The notes under the pieces: generated by a model
The model's input: only the letters and a program-made list of their open reading frames with translations
What the model was told of the DNA's origin: nothing
Database searches by the model: none
NCBI GenBank assembly: GCA_030601015.1
Contig: JAUVUO010000006.1
Coordinates: 1-18,854 of the forward strand
Direction of reading: 5' to 3'
Origin: Candidatus Omnitrophota bacterium
Lineage (GTDB): Bacteria; Omnitrophota; Gorgyraeia; Duberdicusellales; 4484-171
Length of the DNA stretch: 18,854 nt
Shown: positions 1-7,005 of the stretch, piece by piece
How positions within the stretch are numbered: the first letter of the stretch is position 1
Layout: each line of letters opens with the position of its first letter
Translations under genes and position numbers: made by a program

Positions 1-87
1 ATTGTTATCCCGCCAGCAAATAATCATCTACCGAAAAGATCTATGTTACAAGAATGACAAAGCGAGAACAAATACCCCACACCTGTC

Positions 88-107
88 ATCCCAGCGGATG
101 CTGGGAT
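88..107. repeat. Short palindromic repeat, gctgggat type
   Basis: Perfect 8-base arms, atcccagc (88-95) and gctgggat (100-107), flank a four-base loop. It follows tgtc and resembles the small dispersed palindromes that are common in intergenic DNA of several bacterial lineages. Only one copy is visible here, so its dispersal in the genome is inferred from its form. Confidence 0.55.
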
Positions 108-172
108 CCCGAATAAATCATAATACCTATTATTATGTTTACATGTTAACGAATAAAAGAAGAAAAGAAGAG

Positions 173-216
173 ATTCCTGCTAGCCTAAAGGCTAGATCTT
201 CGACATGCGCAGGAAT
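173..216. repeat. Nested palindromic repeat, attcctgc/gcaggaat type
   Basis: Outer arms attcctgc (173-180) and gcaggaat (209-216) enclose an inner perfect stem, tagcc (181-185) and ggcta (190-194), with a taaa loop. A further copy of the half-site, ggcaggaat, lies near 228-236. This looks like a MITE-like or REP-like small repeat. It has no coding capacity of its own. Confidence 0.55.
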
Positions 217-371
217 GACAAAGGGGCGGCAGGAATACAAAGACACTCGTCTTGACTGTGGATACAGAAGATATTTTTGACAGAGCCCGATGTTGGAAAT
301 GACAACGTGGTTTTTAGTCAGCGTCTCTTGTCCAAGCGAGAGAAACGAGCTGTCGGTTTTTCGTCTCTTGT

Positions 372-2036
372 TTAACTATTAGCCCGGGCTATCATATCTT
401 TGGCGTGTTTAATCGCGATTTGGCTTTCTTTTTCTCCGCTCATCATTTTTGCCAACTCTTTTATTCTGGTATCAGTATTTAATAAATCTACCTTGGTAAT
501 GGTGCGGTTGTTTTCAATAGATTTTAAGACTTTAAAGTGATAATCACCGAAAGAAGCTATTTGAGGAAGGTGAGTTATAAGTATTACTTGTCTGTCATGG
601 GATAATTCATTAAGTTTTTGCCCCGTAATAGTTCCTAGCCGTCCGCCTATTTGAGCATCAATTTCGTCGAAAATAAGCACAGGGATAGGGTCAACTTTAG
701 TTAAAGCTTTTTTTAAGGCAAGCATCAACCTTGCGGCTTCTCCTGATGATACTATTTCAGCTAACGGTTTCAACCCTTCTCCCTCATTTGGACTTATATA
801 AAAAGTAACTTTATCTTGGCCTTGTGAATTTATTTCCGTCTCTTCTATTCGGCATTCAAATTGAACATGCTTAATCCCTAATTCTTTAAGTTCTACTTCA
901 ATAGTTTCTTTTAAAATTTTTGCTGTTTTTTTTCTTTTGTCAGAAAGTATTCTTGCTATGTTTTTTAAATCAGTCAGTAATATATTAAGAGATTTCTTAA
1001 GCTGTAGGTCTGTATTCTCAAGATTTATAATGGTGTCGTATTTTTGTTTAGAAACAGTATAAAATTTTTTTACATCTTCTAATGCCGGCCCGTATTTTTT
1101 TAGGATGTTATAATAGATGTCATAGCGTCTATTTATGTCTTCTGCCATTCCCGGATCGAAAGAAATAGATTCCATATAATTATGGAGATTGAATAGCAGG
1201 GCGGAAGTATCTTCTTGGATACGGCATAATATGTCTGTAAAATTAGAAGTTGTTTCATCAATTCGATTTAACGATTTCAAGGGAGGAAAGACTTTTATTA
1301 TAGTATTGCTTAAATCGGAGTTATCGTTTTCAATAATATTAATAACTTCTCTCGCATACTCAAAAAGTTCTCCTGTATTATTAAGGCGTTGGCGTTTCCT
1401 GAGAAGTTCTTGGTATTCATTTTCGTCAAAAGAAATTTGTTCGATTTCTTTTAATTGATGTTCTAAAATATCTTGTTCTATTTCACGGTTTTTTGATATC
1501 GACCAAAGTTTATTTAGGTCTTTTTGGGCTTTTAAATATTTTTGGTATTTCATATCATAACCGTCTTTTTGGTCAACCATATCGCAAAGACGGTTGAGCA
1601 TAGCTATATGGTTTTCTTGCGATAAAAGCATTTGATGGTCATGGGGGCCGTGAAAATCAATTAGATGGTTACCGATTTCTTTTAGTTGAGAAACTGTTAA
1701 AGAAAATCCGTTTATTTTTATTTTATTTCTTCCATCAGGCAGACAAGACCGGTGTATTATCAATGTAGGATCTTCTTTAGAGATGTAATCAGAAAATATG
1801 GGTAATTCTTTTAATTGGCGAGAGCATATGTATAGTTCTATCTCAACTACGCAGGCTTGTTCGGGATCACGCATTTGGTTTTTGTTTAAACGGTTTCCTA
1901 AACAAAAACGTAAGGCATCTATTAATATAGATTTTCCTACTCCGGTTTCTCCGGTAAATACGTTAAGGCCTTTACAGAATTCAAAAGATATTTTATCGAT
2001 AAGCCCGAAATTTATAATTGTTATTTGAGAAATCAT
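372..2036 (-). CDS. recN: DNA repair protein RecN
   Basis: RecN is an SMC-like ATPase acting in recombinational repair of double-strand breaks in the cytoplasm. The 554-residue length matches the family. The N-terminal half of the ATPase opens with the usual start (residues 1-20) and Walker A GETGVGKS at 29-36. A long charged, coiled-coil middle follows (about 150-400). The C-terminal half carries an ABC signature SSGE at 430-433, Walker B VLIFDE at 453-458 within the RecN hallmark DEIDxxIGG, and the H-loop LITHLPQIA around 487-494. The family signature usually reads ASGGE; here the first Gly is Ser. The ATG at 2034-2036 starts directly on the conserved N-terminus. No clear ribosome binding site precedes it. 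A TATAAT-like box lies at 2061-2066 on the minus strand, with no good -35. The gene stands alone and diverges from the cluster at 2742. Confidence 0.95.
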   Translation of the reverse strand: MISQITIINFGLIDKISFEFCKGLNVFTGETGVGKSILIDALRFCLGNRLNKNQMRDPEQACVVEIELYICSRQLKELPIFSDYISKEDPTLIIHRSCLPDGRNKIKINGFSLTVSQLKEIGNHLIDFHGPHDHQMLLSQENHIAMLNRLCDMVDQKDGYDMKYQKYLKAQKDLNKLWSISKNREIEQDILEHQLKEIEQISFDENEYQELLRKRQRLNNTGELFEYAREVINIIENDNSDLSNTIIKVFPPLKSLNRIDETTSNFTDILCRIQEDTSALLFNLHNYMESISFDPGMAEDINRRYDIYYNILKKYGPALEDVKKFYTVSKQKYDTIINLENTDLQLKKSLNILLTDLKNIARILSDKRKKTAKILKETIEVELKELGIKHVQFECRIEETEINSQGQDKVTFYISPNEGEGLKPLAEIVSSGEAARLMLALKKALTKVDPIPVLIFDEIDAQIGGRLGTITGQKLNELSHDRQVILITHLPQIASFGDYHFKVLKSIENNRTITKVDLLNTDTRIKELAKMMSGEKESQIAIKHAKDMIARANS

Positions 2037-2276
2037 AGGATTAGGGTGTTATGGCCAATTATTATATAATTCATATTTTAACATTTGTTTTAAAATTTAC
2101 AATTGGAGAAAAGGATAGCGGGGGGGGAAGCGTAACGATGTAACGAGGTGAAATTTAAGTAAAAAGGAAAAAGGTTGAAGGGAAAAGGAATACTGAGAAC
2201 GAAAAGAAGTAGCGATGAGAAGAAAAAAAACAATTCAAAAAATAAAATATCGTAATGGGTACGCTTGTCCCGGCCC

Positions 2277-2640
2277 GATACTGTACCAGAAAAAATACCA
2301 AAAATAAATATTAACCAATATGGTAAAATTGTATGTGAAGAATGGAAAAATACCCAATGTTTAAGAAATAATGTTAAATTGGATGAATTTGTAATAATGC
2401 ACATGGAATAATAATTTTAAATTACACGGGCACAGCACGCTGTGCCCCTACAGAATTGGTGAAATGCCCGGTTTCTGGATCTTTATCTGCAATTATCGTT
2501 CTTTTAAATCTGCGGTCACAAAACGTATTAATGAATTACGGCAAACAACGACATCACCTATCTGGCAACCTAATTATTAATCAAATTATAACGGACGGAC
2601 ACGCCCCTACTTATGACGAATTATTTCTGGCAAATGTTTT
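2277..2640 (+). pseudogene. Decayed REP-associated tyrosine transposase (Y1/IS200-like)
   Basis: Several plus-strand frames, read in order, rebuild the family's conserved blocks. Frame one (2277-2410) gives QYGKIVCEEW and, further on, LDEFVIM, the stretch leading into the HUH motif. The expected VIMPNHxHG is damaged (VIMHM then stop), so a metal-binding His and its Pro-Asn context are lost. After a shift, the next frame gives IIILN and then PVSGSLSAII (about 2468-2497). A one-base shift at 2497 leads to RSFKSAVTKRINELRQ, ending in IWQPNY, the hallmark C-terminal block. Another one-base loss near 2573 would be needed to continue as YNQIITDG. The N-terminal block and the tail (EYIxNNP type) are missing. 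This is known family sequence with at least three frameshifts, so it is not functional. The embedded palindrome at 2428-2447 falls inside the coding region. Confidence 0.8.
2428..2447. repeat. REP-like palindrome inside transposase remnant
   Basis: Perfect 9-base arms, gggcacagc (2428-2436) and gctgtgccc (2439-2447), are separated by two bases and followed by cctac. In the transposase frame it would encode GTARCAPT. Palindromes of this kind occur as dispersed repeats and are typical partners of REP-associated transposases. A related fragment, ggacacgcccctac, occurs near 2597-2610 at the end of the remnant. Confidence 0.65.
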
Positions 2641-2674
2641 TTTAAAATGATAAACTATAAGATAAAGTTAAAAT

Positions 2675-2703
2675 TTGTAATATATATATGCAAAAAAGAT
2701 AAT
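2675..2703 (+). promoter_or_regulatory. Likely sigma-70 promoter of the TfuA-YcaO gene
   Basis: A -35 box TTGTAA (2675-2680) and a -10 box GATAAT (2698-2703) are separated by exactly 17 bases, followed by AT-rich DNA and an AAAGAG ribosome site 7 bases before the ATG at 2742. The local DNA is very AT-rich, so chance matches are possible. Confidence 0.45.
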
Positions 2704-2741
2704 TTTAAAAACATATCATTTTTCCTTTAAAGAGTTAAAAT

Positions 2742-5432
2742 ATGAACATTTTTTTTCAGAGATTGTTTGATAAGTATGAAATAAACGAAGGCCGGATCGT
2801 AGCATATAATTATGATATTTTTAATGATAATGAGATTATAAAATTATTTAAAGAGTTTGCTCTATTCAATAACCCTTCCCTCATACCTTTAAGAGAAATA
2901 TGTATTAATAGAACGGTAACTCTTATTGATTCCTTTTCTTCTATTTCTGAAACAATCAAGGCCAATTTAGAGAATATATTGCTTTTTAAAAATAAATATA
3001 ATATTTCTGTTGGCCTTGATATTCATCTTTTGTCATTTGATGCAAGCGAAGGATTAACCCTTTGTTCTTTTTTACGAGATATTCAGATAGATTTTATAAA
3101 TTTTATCTTTGATTTCCCTGAAATTAGTGAAGAAAAAACGAATTCATTAATTTTTCATCTTCAGAGATTTTGTTCCGATCCACTAGTTACGAATTCAAAA
3201 ATTTGTTTTAAAAATTTCCCTTTTTGTTTTATACCCCCCCATAGGTTTAGATTTTTGTATCAAGGCCTAATAAAGGAGTTAAAAGGGAATGTATTTTATC
3301 AGCGCCATATTATTAAAGAGTTAGAAAAGAGAAACCCAAAGTTTTTTAGGAAATGTGGGAAGTGTAGATGTAGAATTATTTGTTATGCTTGTTCAGATGT
3401 GCAAGAATTTCCAGATTATGAATTTTTTCTTTCTCCTAAGACGCAAAGCACAGTTGTATTTGTGAGTAGTAGCTTGAAAGTCAAAAGTTTGACAGGAGAT
3501 GAGGATATTCTTTGTATGCCCCCATCAGAACAAGGAGATATGTTTATGTCTATCCTGGAGGGGTTTAAAAATATTTTAATTATAGATGGGTGTCTTTATA
3601 AGAAGTTTCCATGCACGACATTTGAGGTAATGCTTGTACTTGAAAAGGGTATAAATGTTTTTGGTTCTTCAAATATTGGAGCATTGTGGGCTGTTGAATT
3701 AGATAAATATGGAATGAATGGGTTGGGGTATGTATATAATTATCTGAAGAAGCAATTTATTAAACCTTATCATATTGTCGCTCAAATATACAACGAAGAG
3801 GATAATACCCTATCAACATCATTGGTAAGCATTATATATTTTCTTGAATCCTGTCTGAATGAAGGAGGCATTAGTGAAGATGATTTTAAAAGATGTTTTG
3901 AAACCGCTAATGATATTCATTTTATGGAGTTGTCCTTTAAGTTTTTTTTTAACAAGCTAAACGTGTTAAAAATAATCTCCAAGGAGAGTCTTTTGAAATT
4001 GAAAGATTTTTTCTTTTTTAGGGGAGAGGAATATTGGGATATTAAAAAAAAGGATGCTCAACTCCTTGCTATGGAATTTAAAGGTATTTTAAAGGAGAGA
4101 GGCAAAAATTATGTTAATGAAGCGTTTAGCCGGACTAAAGAAAAGTGTTTAAAAGCGCTTCATGCAAAGTACTCTCTCAGTAGAGACTTATCTTTGCCAA
4201 AAAACTGGGCTTCTACCAGGGGAAAAGTGGATAATAAAACAGAATTATGGTCAAGAGATAACAGGGAGCTACCTGTTAAAGAAACCCTTAATTTGGCAGA
4301 AATATTTTTTAATGACTTGGATATAGTTGTTGCAGATACAATTAAGTTTGATTCAACAAGTAATATTATAATTAATATATTTTTTATGCCTTTTTATTTT
4401 TTAGAACGAAATGTATCCTCTTCTACCGGAAACGGGAATAATATAAAAGAAGTGTTAGTTTCGGCATATATGGAATTGTTAGAAAGAATACCTATGTATG
4501 AATTCAGCTCAGTTTTATCTGATTCAGGAAAAAATAATGGCGATATTTTTCTTTATACCGATTTACCTCAGGTTTATAATTGGGATGAAAAAGAAAAGGA
4601 GAAGATGCGATTTATAAAGGATATGGGTTATGTAAAGGTAACTAATATTTTAACAGGCAACAATGTTCTTATTCCGGGATATGCGGCCTTTTCAATAAAT
4701 TCCGGATCTGACGGGAATGCATCGGGCAATTCCCTATCGGAAGCTGTGCTATATGGTATCTATGAACTTATTGAAAGAGATGTTTGCAAGGTTTATGATT
4801 CTATAGATTTGAAACTTAAGAGGGAACTTGTTATAAATAACATGAACATTAAAGATGAAAAGTGTGCTTCTTTGATTAAATTTTTTGAAGTTAAAGGGTG
4901 TAAACCGATATTTTATAATTTTATTAATATTTATAATATTCCATGTGTGAGGTGTGAAGTCTATGATGTGAAGAATAAAATAAAACGTCATGGGGGGACA
5001 GCAGTTAGATCAGACATGAATTCCGCTCTTTTTAACGCCTTATCTGAAGCATACATGGGATATATTATAGATTTTATGGGCATTAAAGATGACAAATGGT
5101 CTATTTTTGATTTCAAGAAGAATCCGGCAGCTTATTTAAATCAAGAAAAGGCGATCCTTTCGGGGAATTTTAAGCCTAATCAAACAATTTTTTCATTTAG
5201 TGGTTTTGATTCTATATTTGAAGAAGTAAATTTTGTTGTTGAAAAACTTATGAATGCCGGAGTCAAAGATATTCTTGTTGTTAATAACAGCCCATTGAAG
5301 AAATTCAAACTTAAAAGTGTGAAGGTTATTATTCCAAATTTAGAATTAGTTTCTATTAAACCTTACAAACCATCGCGTTTATATGAGGCAAAAGTAAAGC
5401 AAACTCGTTTCATGATATCTTGTTTAACTTGA
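2742..5432 (+). CDS. TfuA-YcaO fusion with Cys-rich N-terminal domain
   Basis: This 896-residue protein has three parts. Residues 1-230 look like the C-terminal half of a radical-SAM-type barrel: a PFCFIP motif at 160-165, then a cysteine cluster C205, C208, C210, C214, C217 that could hold a metal or Fe-S centre. No CxxxCxxC is present. Residues about 237-400 match TfuA: PPSEQGD (260-266), ILIIDG (278-283), VFGSSNIGALWAVELDKYGM (306-325). Residues about 520-890 are a YcaO domain, with the ATP-site blocks SAYMELLER (574-582), SLSEAVLYGIYELIER (664-679), GGTAVRSD (751-758) and SEAY (768-771). The tail lacks the PxPxP ending of azoline-forming YcaO proteins. TfuA partners with YcaO in ATP-dependent peptide backbone thioamidation, so thioamide formation is the best guess. 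The substrate is unknown. It heads the five-gene cluster but is separated from the next gene by 100 bases. Confidence 0.85.
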   Translation: MNIFFQRLFDKYEINEGRIVAYNYDIFNDNEIIKLFKEFALFNNPSLIPLREICINRTVTLIDSFSSISETIKANLENILLFKNKYNISVGLDIHLLSFDASEGLTLCSFLRDIQIDFINFIFDFPEISEEKTNSLIFHLQRFCSDPLVTNSKICFKNFPFCFIPPHRFRFLYQGLIKELKGNVFYQRHIIKELEKRNPKFFRKCGKCRCRIICYACSDVQEFPDYEFFLSPKTQSTVVFVSSSLKVKSLTGDEDILCMPPSEQGDMFMSILEGFKNILIIDGCLYKKFPCTTFEVMLVLEKGINVFGSSNIGALWAVELDKYGMNGLGYVYNYLKKQFIKPYHIVAQIYNEEDNTLSTSLVSIIYFLESCLNEGGISEDDFKRCFETANDIHFMELSFKFFFNKLNVLKIISKESLLKLKDFFFFRGEEYWDIKKKDAQLLAMEFKGILKERGKNYVNEAFSRTKEKCLKALHAKYSLSRDLSLPKNWASTRGKVDNKTELWSRDNRELPVKETLNLAEIFFNDLDIVVADTIKFDSTSNIIINIFFMPFYFLERNVSSSTGNGNNIKEVLVSAYMELLERIPMYEFSSVLSDSGKNNGDIFLYTDLPQVYNWDEKEKEKMRFIKDMGYVKVTNILTGNNVLIPGYAAFSINSGSDGNASGNSLSEAVLYGIYELIERDVCKVYDSIDLKLKRELVINNMNIKDEKCASLIKFFEVKGCKPIFYNFINIYNIPCVRCEVYDVKNKIKRHGGTAVRSDMNSALFNALSEAYMGYIIDFMGIKDDKWSIFDFKKNPAAYLNQEKAILSGNFKPNQTIFSFSGFDSIFEEVNFVVEKLMNAGVKDILVVNNSPLKKFKLKSVKVIIPNLELVSIKPYKPSRLYEAKVKQTRFMISCLT

Positions 5433-5521
5433 GAGTAGAGAATTGTTGGAAAATGGAAAATTTTAGGAGCATTTTTATTTTTATATTATTTGGCTTTTTT
5501 TAGGAATAAAATAAATTTTTT

Positions 5522-5535
5522 AGGAGGTTTATATG
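5522..5535 (+). promoter_or_regulatory. Strong ribosome binding site for the SecA-like gene
   Basis: AGGAGG at 5522-5527 stands 5 bases before the ATG at 5533. It is the best Shine-Dalgarno site in the cluster and fixes the start. The 100 bases before it carry repeated T-runs followed by taggag or taggaa, but no clear promoter, terminator or small peptide gene. Confidence 0.7.
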
Positions 5536-7005
5536 AGCATTCTTTCAGAGTGGAAAAGTCTTAAAAAAATAAAAAAAATGGGAATTAACCAAGTGATTCC
5601 TTTTTATGAAAGTTTGTTGAGAGCAGGTGCTATTAATTTTCGTAATATTGACTTTTTGTCCCAAATTAATCCTAAACAAAAAAAAGTTTTTTTAAAAAGT
5701 TTAAGGGTTATTTTGGAAGGCAATATTGTGGAGGTTGGATGTCTGCCTCAATTAGGAATGGCTTTACTTGCCAGCTTATATTTTATTTTAAATGGCAAAC
5801 GGGTTATTTGTATATTTAGTAATATTCTTGAATTTAATTCTTATTCGGAATTATTAAAGATTTATAAGGAAGAACTCGGAATTGATATAGGGGTTAAAGA
5901 AAATGAGGCATCTGAGGAAAAAGATAACTCATACACTAAAGATATTGTTCTTGTTGAGTATGTTAGATTTATTAAGGATTTTTATGCTGACAGGGATTTA
6001 ATAAAGATAAGGCCGACAGTAGCTATTATAACAGAAGTTGATTTGTGTCTTTATGATAGAAGACTTTTTCTTTTTAGGAAAAAAAATTTAACAGCTATAG
6101 CTGCTGTTTATCAAACTAGAAACAATAAAAAATCTTGGCAAGATCAGAAAGAAGTTTTAGACTTTAAGGAGACGGCCCTTTTATTTGATCAGGTTTGCGG
6201 CTTATGCAGTTTAATCACACGTCAAGTTACAAAAGAAATAACAAAGACTTATAAGATTAGTGTGAAAAGTATAGCTAAATTTAATATGGATGCCAGCTTG
6301 CAGACATTAGTTTTTAAGAGCCGGAAAGAAAAGTTTGATGTTTTAGCTGATGATGCGGCAAAAGAAAAAAATGATATTTTAATTGTTTATTATTCTCAGG
6401 AAGGATATCATTCTCTAATTGAAAAATTTAAGGGTTTAAAGAAAAGTGTTGTACTCACTATAAACAACGACAGTGATCTTAATAAATTCTTGAATATGAC
6501 AGGAGATAAAAAGGTTATAGGTTTAGTTCAAGGAACTCTCGGCCTTGACCTTTTGGCATTTTTTAGAGAAAAGAAAGTAAAATTTATTTTGGCAGAACAC
6601 GCGCTATTTTTGCATCATCATATAAAATTTAAGATTTTTTCTAAAAAAAAGTTGGGGGTTCAAGTTAAACCATTGTTATATATTTCTCTGGATGATGAGG
6701 TTGCGAAAATTTATACAGCAGGTGCCGATTTTGCCCAACCATTTAATTTAATAGAATTTATTGAACAGAAATATTCAACCAGATGGATGCGTGAATTAAT
6801 AGCTAGGGGTATTCTACGAAAAATTTATCGATTGCGGTCTGTTTTTTGGGATGAGAATAATCCTCTTTTTACAGAGATTTTTACGCCTTCCTTGGCGGAA
6901 GGTAATAAAATAAATAAAATGAATAAAGAAATGAATAAGCATATTTCAGGTCTTTGCTTTTGCGGGAGCGGGAAAAAATTTAAAGATTGTCACGGGAAAA
7001 TATAA
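5533..7005 (+). CDS. Degenerate SecA-like protein with SEC-C zinc motif
   Basis: The order of SecA landmarks is kept in 490 residues. Residues 63-95 align with the Walker A region, but the GKT triplet position reads GMA (75-77). Residues 161-177 (PTVAIITEVDLCLYDRR) align with the SecA Walker B block, with the first Asp of DEVD changed to Thr167. NBD2 starts near 230: TLVFKSRKEKFDVL (258-271), LVQGTLGLDL (331-340) in place of the GRGTD finger, and PLLYISLDDEVAKIY (380-394), matching SecA FYLSLEDDL. The arginine-rich motif VI is replaced by His/Lys/Phe. The end, CFCGSGKKFKDCHGK (475-489), is a complete SEC-C zinc motif. SecA is usually 800-900 residues. Here only about 60 residues separate Walker B from NBD2, so the preprotein cross-linking domain is absent, and the helical scaffold is cut to about 60 residues. 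It is probably an ATPase-dead adaptor or targeting protein. The function is inferred. Confidence 0.75.
   Translation: MSILSEWKSLKKIKKMGINQVIPFYESLLRAGAINFRNIDFLSQINPKQKKVFLKSLRVILEGNIVEVGCLPQLGMALLASLYFILNGKRVICIFSNILEFNSYSELLKIYKEELGIDIGVKENEASEEKDNSYTKDIVLVEYVRFIKDFYADRDLIKIRPTVAIITEVDLCLYDRRLFLFRKKNLTAIAAVYQTRNNKKSWQDQKEVLDFKETALLFDQVCGLCSLITRQVTKEITKTYKISVKSIAKFNMDASLQTLVFKSRKEKFDVLADDAAKEKNDILIVYYSQEGYHSLIEKFKGLKKSVVLTINNDSDLNKFLNMTGDKKVIGLVQGTLGLDLLAFFREKKVKFILAEHALFLHHHIKFKIFSKKKLGVQVKPLLYISLDDEVAKIYTAGADFAQPFNLIEFIEQKYSTRWMRELIARGILRKIYRLRSVFWDENNPLFTEIFTPSLAEGNKINKMNKEMNKHISGLCFCGSGKKFKDCHGKI

Larger units (their letters stand above)
1..371. other. Intergenic region with dispersed palindromic repeats
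   Basis: I see no convincing gene here. An open frame runs through positions 2-280, but its translation mostly reads through palindromic repeats and should not be annotated. The stretch holds two hairpin-forming repeats, described separately, a short GIY-YIG-like peptide echo near 128-160, and a 10-base direct repeat (cgtctcttgt) at 322-331 and 362-371, just beyond the end of recN. No clear hairpin-plus-T-tract terminator for recN was found. Confidence 0.6.
2041..2741. other. Intergenic region with dead transposase and promoter
   Basis: This 700-base gap between divergent genes contains no intact gene. Positions about 2094-2235 are strikingly purine-rich on the plus strand and unexplained. 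Positions 2277-2640 are the remains of a REP-associated transposase, annotated separately. The last 90 bases are very AT-rich and hold the likely promoter of the TfuA-YcaO gene. Open frames at 2090-2404 (minus) and 2456-2650 (plus) are by-products of the transposase remnant. Confidence 0.7.

Noticed and set aside
2..280. Open frame of 92 codons on the plus strand at the window start
   Set aside because: It reads through two palindromic repeats and has no conserved domain beyond a short GIY-YIG-like peptide.
2090..2404. Open frame of 104 codons on the minus strand
   Set aside because: It is antisense to the transposase relic and the purine-rich tract; its Phe/Leu/Ser-rich translation is the shadow of A/G-rich DNA.
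2456..2650. Open frame of 64 codons on the plus strand
   Set aside because: Its first half is the out-of-phase part of the broken transposase and the rest is non-coding remnant; it is not an independent gene.
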